In this document: piece after piece, positions 1-9,130 of the stretch
Numbering within the stretch: the stretch's first letter is position 1
How the letters are laid out: each line of letters begins with the position of its first letter
Source of the DNA: Anthopleura xanthogrammica
Taxonomy: Eukaryota; Cnidaria; Anthozoa; Actiniaria; Actiniidae
Length of the DNA: 64,000 bases
NCBI GenBank assembly: GCA_964019055.1
Contig: OZ025216.1
Span: 2,974,501-3,038,500 of the forward strand
Direction of reading: 5' to 3'
Translations under genes and position numbers: made by a program
Notes under the pieces: generated by a model
What the model saw: only the letters and a program-made list of their open reading frames with translations
What the model was told of the DNA's origin: nothing
Database searches by the model: none

Positions 1-1
1 T

Positions 2-1684
2 GACTACAACAATGATGAAAAAAACAGACATTTAAAACCAATGCAAATCAAATCACGTTGTCCTTCAGAAAAAGTATTTGATCATTACTTGGATATCTGT
101 AGCGACTCTAAACCAGCTTTGCCAAGATTGTCAGACTTTCTCAAATACCAGGTTATCATGTGGCTACAACCACGTATTTCGCCATACGAAGCAGTTGAAG
201 TATATCATCAAGGCATTGCACAAGCACTAGCTGTTCCTATTGAGCAGGTCAGAAATATAGAAATACAACATAATATTTCGTTCACAATCGAAATTCATAA
301 ATACGAACGCTCTTATATAAACCGTACTGGGAAGGAAATTTTATTCTTCACATCATCATTCAACATCACGATCAATAGAGTCCTATACACTGTTATCAAA
401 GTAAATACACGAATACTGAGTTGTGCCAATCGGCAGAAGTACGACAGGAGTGAATACACAGTACGACAAGATGGCACGTCAGCGGTATCTATCAAAAAGA
501 CAGGTCGAGTCTTGCAGTATACAGATTACTACATTAATACAACTGAATAATCAACATCAGCCAATGACAGCCAAGCTATTTTTGTGTGCCGTCAACACCA
601 GATATCTAACTGTTCAGGCGTGTATATACTGATTAATGAAGGGGAGTTTAGAGTTCTGATGAACAAGTCCATATTTGTGAACGCTTCAAAACAAGTTTAT
701 CATTGGTCAGAATACATTTGGCAAGACAAAAAAGTTTTGGTCTGTGAAAACCCCACAACTTATTACAAATCCAAAGTCGTATCGAATGAAGATCCAATAT
801 TGACCAACATAACCTTAGTCTGCATGTCCTTGTCCATCATCGGCCTGGTGTTTGTCCTCGTGACTTATTCCTTGTTCAGTGAGCTACGAACACCACCAGG
901 AATCAACCTGATGAACCTCAGTGTTTCTATTCTGCTGGCACAGCTCTTGAGGATACTTGGAAGTGGACAGACAGACACACCCATGGCTTGTACTGTCATC
1001 GCTGTCATCCTTCATTACCTCTTCCTTGTCTCTTTTATGTGGACGTCAATCATCGCTTTTGACACTTGGAGGGCTTTCTCTACAGAAAACCGCGCATTTT
1101 CTGCCTCTAACCATGAGAAATATTTACAAGTTCTTCGTCATATGGCAGTCGGATGGCTTCCCGCCATTGCCTATGTGGGCATCTGTGTCGTTCTGCACTT
1201 AACAGATACTGTGAACATTGGATACAAGTCCAAGATAGCATGCTGGATGGCCGATAAATGGGCCATCCTGTATTTCTTTGCTGTCCCAGTCTTCATGCTT
1301 CTTGTATTCAACATGGTGTTCTGCGTCATGACATTTAGAGCGATCAAAGTCACGACAGCACAAGCAAGAGCCGCCTCAGATCATCACACCAAGAAGAACT
1401 TTGGTATCTACGTACGTATCGCATCTCTGATGGGCTTCACGTGGATCTTTGGATTTGCTGCTCCGTTTGGTTGGCAGTTCTTGTGGTACCCTTTCGTCAT
1501 CCTGAATGGCTTACAAGGGCTGTACATTGTCTTGGCTTGTGCCTTCAACAAAAGAGCAAGAAGCCTCTATAAAAGATTGTTCAAAGGTCGCTCTCCATCG
1601 AATGAAGAATCAAATACTTCTGTCCCAAAAGCAAAGACAGATGACACAGAATACAACAGAGGCAGTGCCGATACAAAACTCTAA
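2..1684 (+). pseudogene. Somatomedin-B-type 7TM receptor, copy A (5' cut by window, in-frame stop)
   Basis: This is the 3' half of a class-B-like seven-transmembrane receptor, paralogous to the four other receptors in the window. The frame is open from base 2, matches the distal ectodomain of copies D and B, then hits TAA at 548-550 where the paralogues read ACA (Thr of TTETSTS). The same frame resumes at once and stays open to TAA at 1682-1684, with all seven TM segments (about 805-1540), the WQFLWYPF motif of TM7 and the C-terminal TKL intact. There is no frameshift; the stop differs from the paralogues by two bases. The intracellular segment after TM3 matches copy D, while the tail after TM7 matches copy E. 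Signal peptide and SMB module would lie left of the window. Most likely a young pseudogene; an allele or assembly error is possible. Confidence 0.8.
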
Positions 1685-2352
1685 AACAAGTCAAACACCT
1701 ACCAAAAGATGCTACGATCGAAACAATGCAATGAAAAACTTTGACAGAAAGTATAATAATGGTTTATTAAAGTTCTATTGCAGTATAACAACTGAATTAA
1801 CGAACTATTTACAATAAAGAAACTGAATTAACAAATTATTTACAATAAATTGTCTAAAGCTTATATATTAAAACTATAATATTTACAAACTATTTATCAT
1901 TAAAATGATTACTATTAATGAATTTATGCATTATTTAATGTATCTAAACATGAAGAAGTCTTCGGTTCTTTTAGTTCTGCATTTAGTTAAGTTGTTATAA
2001 AGATAAACATGGTCTTGTTTAGATCTTAGGTTGTAAGTAATGTTCCTAGTATGACTTTGAGGTAACAGCATGTTTAATGGGTGGTCCTCGGCTTTAATTT
2101 TATTCATGTATTGTAGACAGATAGAAGAATGTCTTCTTTCAGTTAGTGTTTCTAGTTGCATAGCTACACTAAAATTACTTTGTATCTTGGTACTTATATA
2201 ACTTATAATAACTGTGAAAACATATTCATGCATATTTACAACTTCTATGTATTCACTACAGTTAGTATATACGAAGAAAAACAGGGGAAATCAAAATTAT
2301 TCAATGATTCTGTTATCCTTCAATAGGCGATTCCTAATTAATGTACAGTAAT
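1685..2352. other. Intergenic, AT-rich, 3' flank of copy A
   Basis: The first 70 bases are nearly the same as the 3' flank of copy E, so they probably belong to a shared 3' UTR. The rest is AT-rich. A 100-codon open frame on the minus strand at 1931-2233 has no recognisable motif and is taken as chance. Confidence 0.5.
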
Positions 2353-2948
2353 GCAGCTATTTCAGAAGAAGATTCAAAATGGCCGAACAGCGATTGGCAA
2401 TCGGTGATTGGCTATTGGAGAGGTAAAATAACCAATTAAAATGAGATATTTCCAAATGTTAATTCACAAGATGAACGAGCCACACTATTACTCGCCAAGA
2501 ACTTCGCTGAATGGTGAAGGCATTGTTTAGGTATGAATTAGCCTCGTTCCCAGGCTACTTTTTGTCAGCTCTCCCAATTCCAAAATGGCGGGAGCTACAG
2601 AACTAACACCCATATCCTGGGAAAATACTCGGACTTATCTTTCAAAATACACGAATCGGATATATTTATTTGCTAAACTTTTTTAGTCGTTTTTTTCATT
2701 GTTTCTCTTGAAAAATTACCCTTCCACTAGACCGCTTGATTCATCAAAATCGAGAATTTGGCCAGGCTACTTATCTGAGAGGCACATTCATGACGTCATG
2801 CCGAACAGCGAAGAGAGTAGCCTGGGAACGAGGCTAGGTATAAGTATGAAGAAATTCTTATAATTGCCCCACACTCTCTCTCTCGTGCCTTCGACAATCA
2901 CCGATAGGCATTCGCCGTTCGCCCCTTCAGCCTTTTTGAAATAGCTGT
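2353..2948. repeat. Outer MITE-like inverted-repeat element
   Basis: Two imperfect arms of about 55-60 bases face each other at 2353-2416 and 2895-2948, sharing CAGCTATTTCA and ATCGGTGATTG in inverted orientation. No coding frame lies between. A second element sits inside it (2539-2836). Confidence 0.65.
2539..2836. repeat. Nested MITE with perfect 21-bp terminal inverted repeats
   Basis: The ends are a perfect 21-base inverted repeat beginning TAGCCTCGTTCCCAGGC. The flanks GGTATGAAT and GGTATAAGT look like a decayed 8-9 bp target duplication, which would suit a hAT-type mobiliser, but with two mismatches this is weak. Confidence 0.75.
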
Positions 2949-3362
2949 ATAATAATGCCAATTAAACGCAATGGTAAATGAATAGATAAGCTATACGTTG
3001 TTGATCCAAGTACCAAACTTAATACTTCGTACTAGACGTTCACCAGAAACCGTGTTGACAAATGCTGCTTTATCGACCGTCGTACTTTTTATATTGAGAA
3101 ATCTCAGTTTCAGTAGAATAGAGTACAATTTCTAGGTTATGTATCTACTTAATCTAATCTACTCAATGCATATATTGTCTTCATCAATTTTTTTCTGCTG
3201 ATCTATTCGTCAACTGTTCAAAGGGCACAGTGAAACACAGCGTTAGGACATGAGGTCCATAATCAAGATCAGCCTTCTACTGTTCGTTTGTTATATTTCT
3301 GTCAACTAAATTTTTTCAGTGCTTTTTTTCGTAGCATCTTTTTACAGCTGTTGTGTCCTGTT

Positions 3363-6300
3363 TTAGAGTTTTGTATCGGCGCTGCTTCTGTTCAATTCTG
3401 AATGACTTGTCTTTGTTTTTGAGACAGAAGTATTTGATTCTTCGTTCAATGGAGAGCGACCTTTGAACAATCTTTTATAGAGGCACCGGGCTCGTTTACT
3501 GAGAGGAAAAGCCAAGGCAATGTACACACCCTGCAGTCCGTTCAGAATAAAGAAAGGATACCACAAGAACTGCCAACCAAACGGAGCAACAAATCCAAAG
3601 ATCCACGTGAAGCCCATCACTGATGCGATACGTACGTAGATACCAACGTTCTTCTTGGTGTCATGATCTGCGGCCGCTCTTGCTTGTGCTGTTGTGACTT
3701 TGATCGCTCTAAATGTCTTGACGCAAAACACCATGTTGAATACAAGAAACATGAAGGCTGGGACAGCAAAGAAATACAGGATGGCCCATTTATCAGCCAT
3801 CCAGCATGCTATCTTGGACTTGTATCCAATGTTCACAGTATCTGTTAAGTCCAGAACGACACAAATGCTAACATAGACCAGGGCGGGAAGCCATCCGACT
3901 GCCATATGATGTAAGCAGTGCTTAATTCTTTGAACTTTTGAATCAGCCAATGGTCTTCTTCCTTTACCAGAGAAAGCCCTCCAAGTGTCAAAGGCGATGA
4001 TTGACGTCCACATAAAAGAGACAAGTGAGAGGTAATGAAGGATGACAGCGATGACAGTACAAGCCATGGGTGTGTCTGTCTGTCCACTTCCAAGTAACCA
4101 CAACAGTTGTGCCAGCAGAATAGAAACACTGAGGTTCATCAGGTTGATTCCTGGTGGTGTTCGTAGCTCACTGAACAAGGAATAAGTCACGAGGACAAAA
4201 ACCAGGCCGATGATCGACAAGGACATGCAGACTAAGGTTATGATGGTCAATACTGGATCGTCTTTCGATACGACTTTGGATTTGTAATAAGTTGTGGAGA
4301 AGTTTTCACAGACCAACACACTCTTGTTTATCCATGTGTATTCTGACCAATCATAAACTTGTTTTGAAGCGTTCACAAATATGGACTTGTTCATCAGAAC
4401 TCTAAAGTCCCCTTCATTAATCAGTATATACACCCCTGAACAGTTAGATATCTGGGGTTGACGGCACACAAAAATAGCTTTGCTGTCATTGGCTGATGTT
4501 GATGTTTCAGTTGTATTGATGTAGTAATCTGTATACTGGAAGACTTCGCCTGTCTTTTTGATGGAGACCGCTGATGAACCATCTTGTAGTACTGTGTACT
4601 CACTCCTGTCGTACTTTTGCCGATTGATACAACTTAGTATTCGTGCCGTGGCTTTAATAACGGTGTATAAGATTCCAGTTATGTTAATATCGAATGGTGA
4701 TTTGAAGTCTAAAAGATTTAGCGCGTTCGCTTGCAGGCGTTCGTTTTTCCAAATTTGGAGGGTAAACGAAATACTGTTTGCTTTTTCTATATTATTGACA
4801 TCCTGAAAAGGAACAGCTAGTGCTTGTGCAATGGCTTGACGATATACGTCATCTGCTTGGAATGTTAAAAGAGGTGGTTGCAGCCACAGGACAACTTGGT
4901 ATTTGTTAAAATCTGAAGAGCTTGGTACAGCTGGTATAGCGTCTCTACAGATATCCAAGTAATGATCATATACCGTTTGAGAAGGACAAGGTGTTATGAT
5001 TTGCATTAAGTTGAGTTCTTTTGAGTTGTCATTGTTGAAGTCAAAAATGACTGAGAAAGGTTTAGGAGGCGATAAACCTCCCAATTCATTGCCGTATTCA
5101 GATGCTGTAATGTTTGGACCACAAGATATTTGATTCATTTGTTTGTTACATTTTGCACAGTCGATATTTCTGTAAAAGTATTTACTGGTCACTATTCCTG
5201 GTTTGCCTGACAAACACTTAGCAAGGGTCATGTTCACATCGATATTGAATGTAGAGTAGCAGTTAGATACAGGAATAATTTTAAGACAATATCTTCTTGG
5301 ATCTCCTTTCTTTGGTGACCAGGATATCATGTTTGACTGACAATATGAAAAAAGGAAGGATATTTTGCTCTCCAAGCTCAGATGGCGAGGAGGGGTAAAA
5401 TCGCATTCAATAGACAAGATAAAGTTTCTCAAGTTCTTTGGAGAAACTCCGTTACACTGAGCACAGAAACGATTGTGGTACACTCTGCCATTGCTGGTGT
5501 ACACAGGAAGATAGCGGTAGTTATCTTTTGTGATCTTGTTGGCGATAGAAAGATTCCTGCACCGATACAAGACATCGTCTTCTGGCCAAGAACTTGGACA
5601 CGATCCAATCATCCAGACGCCATAGGCTCCTCTCACGTTTTCTCCTTCGTAACATCTCCACAGATCTCTGTTTTGCTGGTAAACCAGATTTTCTGCTGTA
5701 CTTGTATTTTGTGTTGTGTTGTTTGTCACGTTCGGTCCATTTGTACCACAAAAGTCATCGTAGTCTGCACAGCAGTCCTCAAAGAATTCACAATCTTCAT
5801 CACAAAAGCATGATAACTGTGTTTGGTACAAAAGTGTACGAAGGTTTTGACATCTGTTTCTACATGAAAGCTCTTCTTGACAGACCAGCTTTGTTTCTGG
5901 TGTCTGAACTGTCCTTCGTTGCCTGGAAGATCGCACTTTTGTCAAGTCTGATTGCTGTTGATGCTGTCTTGTTTTGTGTGAATTTTTGAGCTGGCTTCCA
6001 ACGTCGTTGGTCTTTCTATAATCTTCAAGATCTTCAAAGATATTCGGTTCACTTTTTGTATGTGTTTTGCTTTTCGTTGCCGAAAGGTCCATGTCTTTTG
6101 CAACAAATGTCTTCGCTTTTGGTCCTTTTGGATGCTCTTCGTCTCTTAAATTTTCGATATGGGTGCGGTATGCTTGAAGAAACTCTGCTTGACCTTTATC
6201 TCTCCAATTCTTACTAGGATCTTGATTCTCAGGTGTTGACTGCATTTTCGTCTTTTTTAGGTTGTTTTTATTATTGGCATAAAAGGTATTCGTTCCTTCA

Positions 6301-6383
6301 TCGATTCTTGTATCAGTTCGAGGCATTTGCAAGAAAAACACGAAAAAGAGGCCAGCAAGTCGAATGCCTTCCATCCTAGCCAT
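3363..6383 (-). CDS. SMB-domain 7TM receptor, copy B
   Basis: Intronless 1006-residue receptor, presumably at the plasma membrane. ATG at 6383 is followed by a signal peptide (about 1-25). A charged propeptide ends at RQRR (154-157), a furin-type site. A somatomedin-B module follows (C174-C212; pattern C-C-CFC-C-CC-C with CCADYDDFC). The long ectodomain carries many Cys and N-x-S/T sites, with WMIGSCPSSWP and FCAQCNG blocks. The 7TM core is about 712-955: TM2 RTPPGINLMNL, TM3 C-x-HY, CW in ECL2, TM7 WQFLWYPFFILNGLQG. The tail ends DTKL, a class I PDZ ligand. I see no GPS/GAIN cleavage motif, so it is closer to Methuselah-type than to classical adhesion receptors. Residues 1-165 match copy E, the mid ectodomain matches copy D, and the segment after TM3 (GKGRRPLADSKVQR) matches copy C. 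Ligand unknown. Confidence 0.93.
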   Translation of the reverse strand: MARMEGIRLAGLFFVFFLQMPRTDTRIDEGTNTFYANNKNNLKKTKMQSTPENQDPSKNWRDKGQAEFLQAYRTHIENLRDEEHPKGPKAKTFVAKDMDLSATKSKTHTKSEPNIFEDLEDYRKTNDVGSQLKNSHKTRQHQQQSDLTKVRSSRQRRTVQTPETKLVCQEELSCRNRCQNLRTLLYQTQLSCFCDEDCEFFEDCCADYDDFCGTNGPNVTNNTTQNTSTAENLVYQQNRDLWRCYEGENVRGAYGVWMIGSCPSSWPEDDVLYRCRNLSIANKITKDNYRYLPVYTSNGRVYHNRFCAQCNGVSPKNLRNFILSIECDFTPPRHLSLESKISFLFSYCQSNMISWSPKKGDPRRYCLKIIPVSNCYSTFNIDVNMTLAKCLSGKPGIVTSKYFYRNIDCAKCNKQMNQISCGPNITASEYGNELGGLSPPKPFSVIFDFNNDNSKELNLMQIITPCPSQTVYDHYLDICRDAIPAVPSSSDFNKYQVVLWLQPPLLTFQADDVYRQAIAQALAVPFQDVNNIEKANSISFTLQIWKNERLQANALNLLDFKSPFDINITGILYTVIKATARILSCINRQKYDRSEYTVLQDGSSAVSIKKTGEVFQYTDYYINTTETSTSANDSKAIFVCRQPQISNCSGVYILINEGDFRVLMNKSIFVNASKQVYDWSEYTWINKSVLVCENFSTTYYKSKVVSKDDPVLTIITLVCMSLSIIGLVFVLVTYSLFSELRTPPGINLMNLSVSILLAQLLWLLGSGQTDTPMACTVIAVILHYLSLVSFMWTSIIAFDTWRAFSGKGRRPLADSKVQRIKHCLHHMAVGWLPALVYVSICVVLDLTDTVNIGYKSKIACWMADKWAILYFFAVPAFMFLVFNMVFCVKTFRAIKVTTAQARAAADHDTKKNVGIYVRIASVMGFTWIFGFVAPFGWQFLWYPFFILNGLQGVYIALAFPLSKRARCLYKRLFKGRSPLNEESNTSVSKTKTSHSELNRSSADTKL

Positions 6384-6482
6384 CGAAAGTAATTCCTTCC
6401 TCTCTTAGTTATATATGTATCACAGAGCTCTCTTTTCTAACTTCATCTCATAGACTATGAAACTTTGGACAAAGTGTGCCTA

Positions 6483-6489
6483 TTATATA
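6483..6489 (-). promoter_or_regulatory. TATA box of receptor copy B
   Basis: TATATAA on the minus strand, about 100 bases before the ATG, in a 300-base upstream block almost identical to that of copy E (23250-23554). The conservation extends beyond the TATA to about 6680. Confidence 0.6.
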
Positions 6490-6689
6490 GACATTTTTTT
6501 GCCATAGAATTGGCTTGTTTATTGACCACAAATTGTCTTCCTGTCAATCGACTTAGCGTGAAATATTAAGCTTTTTAGCAAGAAAAACGCTTTTTTCCAC
6601 AAATCCCTGCTGCGTCTGAGTTGAGGACAGTGTTTTCTGGGAGTCCTGCAGTGACTAAAGGGAACTTACCCGCAAACAGGACAGCTCTC

Positions 6690-8953
6690 CATGGCAAGAC
6701 AAGATGGAATTCTCTTCACTAAGTGTAACTCGAAATTGATAAATAGAGAACAAAATTAGGAATCCAATTTTTACCAGTACATGAGTGTTCATGATGACAT
6801 TACAGTGCATGTCTTTGGGCTTCGTTTAGGAGAATCCGCCTCATGAACCTAGCTAGGTTGCTGTTTGCGTCTCACTTGCCTGTATCTTGCTCTAAAGAAG
6901 AAAAGTTTTTCTGACTCAATACTTATTCACGAAATCCCCAGCTGTAAAAAGTTCAATTTTATTCTTTTGTTCTGAACACCAGATTGGAAAGAGGCAAGAA
7001 CTCTATAAGTCATTTTGAAAACGAGAAAAGATAATTACTTTAATGATGCTAAATAAAAGGTCTTCGTGTGCGGTCAAGCTAAATTACTTTTCAGACTCTT
7101 GAAGAGTTTTTTCTGTCTTTGAAATATAATTGATTTTTTCAATTTTTTTCAATCTCTCGTAGCCTTATTTTAATTTTATATATTTTCTATGAAGGGCGGA
7201 TCCAGGGAGGTCAGGGGGTCCAGACCTAAAATTGCATTGTTTGTTTTATCTTAAAATTTAGTTTTTGCCACAGGTTTGAAGTAAATTTTGTATGAAGTAT
7301 ACATTTGGACCCCCTCTCGACAAATCCCTGGATACTCCCCCTATCTATATTACTTTTTGACAGGCAATCAATTTACTCATTTTATTCAGCTCGTTGTAAG
7401 CAAAACAAATGGATAACTACAAAAAGATGTAACAATTGAGAATTTTTGGTTCTCTCTATTTCCCAACAAAACAAGAGAGAAAGAATATCTAATGGTATTA
7501 ATGATTACTGTTTTGATCCTATAGAAACGACGAACGAGAGGGATTGCTTATTTCATTTCTAGAGTTGGCTTCATTACTCAAGTCGCGAAGTCAATAAGAA
7601 TTTGGTAAGTACAACAATGAGAGAATTCTCTCTTGGTAATTACTTAGATATCTTTGTTAAAGATGCTTGAATTCTAATTCTTCTAATCTTGCTTAAGTAT
7701 CCGTTTTAGCAGGTGCAATTTCCTCAGAACTCAAACTTTAATAAAAAGTTAGCTTATAGGCTTTATAAACTCTAGACTAAATGAAAACTTGTTGAAGCTC
7801 ATTATGTGTAACGAGACTTTATAATTCTTTCAATTTATTCTTCCTTTCTAATTAACATCATAGACCAAGAAAAAAAACTTAAAATTCATTTTGAATGCTA
7901 AAATCTTGACTCTTTGATATGTTTTAGAAAGCTCTAATGTGACTCAGTGTAGAAAATGGCAGATCGTTCCGCCGTTCTATTTTCGAGTTGTGTAAATATT
8001 AGTTTCTTCACGTTATTCAGCTGACCTTACGCTGATTACTTGTCTGAAAAGTCATAGAGATGATTTTTTTTTGCAAAATCAAACATTTCTAGTGTTGTAC
8101 ATGTTTGTAAATTCGATTTATACATGTCAAAAGCGAGTTTGACAAACTGTTGTCATGAAATGATATTTTGAAATTTTGGCCGCCATCTTGGAAGACCAAC
8201 ATTGTCTTCCAGCGAGTTTTTGTCATACATTTACACAAAAAAATCGGTAACTTCGCTTGTTTTAGAAATACCGTAATGCTCCAATTTTTTGCTAAAGCTA
8301 TACATGGTCATAAGGATTGTTTTTTGATTGGCACCGAAAAACGTTTTTTGGCACCAACAAAAAGCAGATGGTTGCAAACCTGGCGAAGAATGAATCAGTC
8401 AAGCAGTTTACACTAGGTTTTATAATTAGTTTATACACAAACACTCTTAACTAAGTTACTAGGCTGGGCAACGATTCCAAAAAAATAGCACAGCAATAGC
8501 TTTGAAAATAAATATGCTGTAACGAATTTTTGACACATTTGAAAGTCTGTAATTCAAGTTCTTTTCATTCAATCATGTTCAAATTTGCCAGACTTACTAA
8601 TCTCGAGATATTTTATCAGATAACAAGTTTTTGCTAATGATTAAAATTCAAGATTCATATCCAATCTTTTCTAAATCAGGATCAGTCAAAATAGACGCTA
8701 AATGGCGAGGTTTTTTTCAGGGGTGTCTGTATAAAAAAATAAAATTACACGTGTCATATCCTCTATATACTTTATATTTCATGTTGTATCTGAATGGTAT
8801 AAAGAATCATTTTTCTGCTTCACTAACGTAGCCTTTTATTGAGAGAATTATTGTCCTGTTTCCATGTTCTTCTCAGTTTCGTATGTTATTTGTAACTGGA
8901 AACTATCAAAGTAAAGTAAAATAGGTGTCCAACTCCAACTCGTTTCTACAAAG
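6690..8953. other. Intergenic, AT-rich, between receptors B and C
   Basis: No plausible coding frame; the two short open frames at 8168-8416 and 8631-8831 show no motif. Only the small inverted-repeat element at 7194-7341 stands out. Confidence 0.5.
7194..7341. repeat. Small inverted-repeat element (GGATCCAGGG ends)
   Basis: Imperfect arms at 7194-7226 and 7305-7341 pair GGCGGATCCAGGG and GGGGGTCCA with CCCTGGATACTCCCC and TGGACCCCC. The interior is AT-rich and non-coding; likely a MITE. Confidence 0.6.
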
Positions 8954-9124
8954 GCTGGGTTTCACTTGACGTCATTTCCTGTCTCGTGCGGAATGTTCAT
9001 CAGCTGAATCACAAGTTTTCAATAGAATTCTTTCTGGCTGACAGCACATGGTGGTCAGTGTTTGACCACCATTTGGAGCAGATAATGAGATTCAAAGACT
9101 TTTATCAGCTGATTGAAACCCAGC
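8954..9124. repeat. 171-bp MITE family X, copy 1
   Basis: Ends are GCTGGGTTTCA and TGAAACCCAGC. A second copy in opposite orientation lies at 30149-30319 in a Kelch intron. This copy stops seven bases from the stop codon of receptor C, so it probably forms part of that gene's 3' UTR. Confidence 0.8.
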
Positions 9125-9130
9125 TATTAC

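Noticed and set aside
5382..5989. Plus-strand frames of 131-143 codons opposite receptor B
   Set aside because: They are antisense shadows of the conserved receptor coding region and recur opposite D and E.
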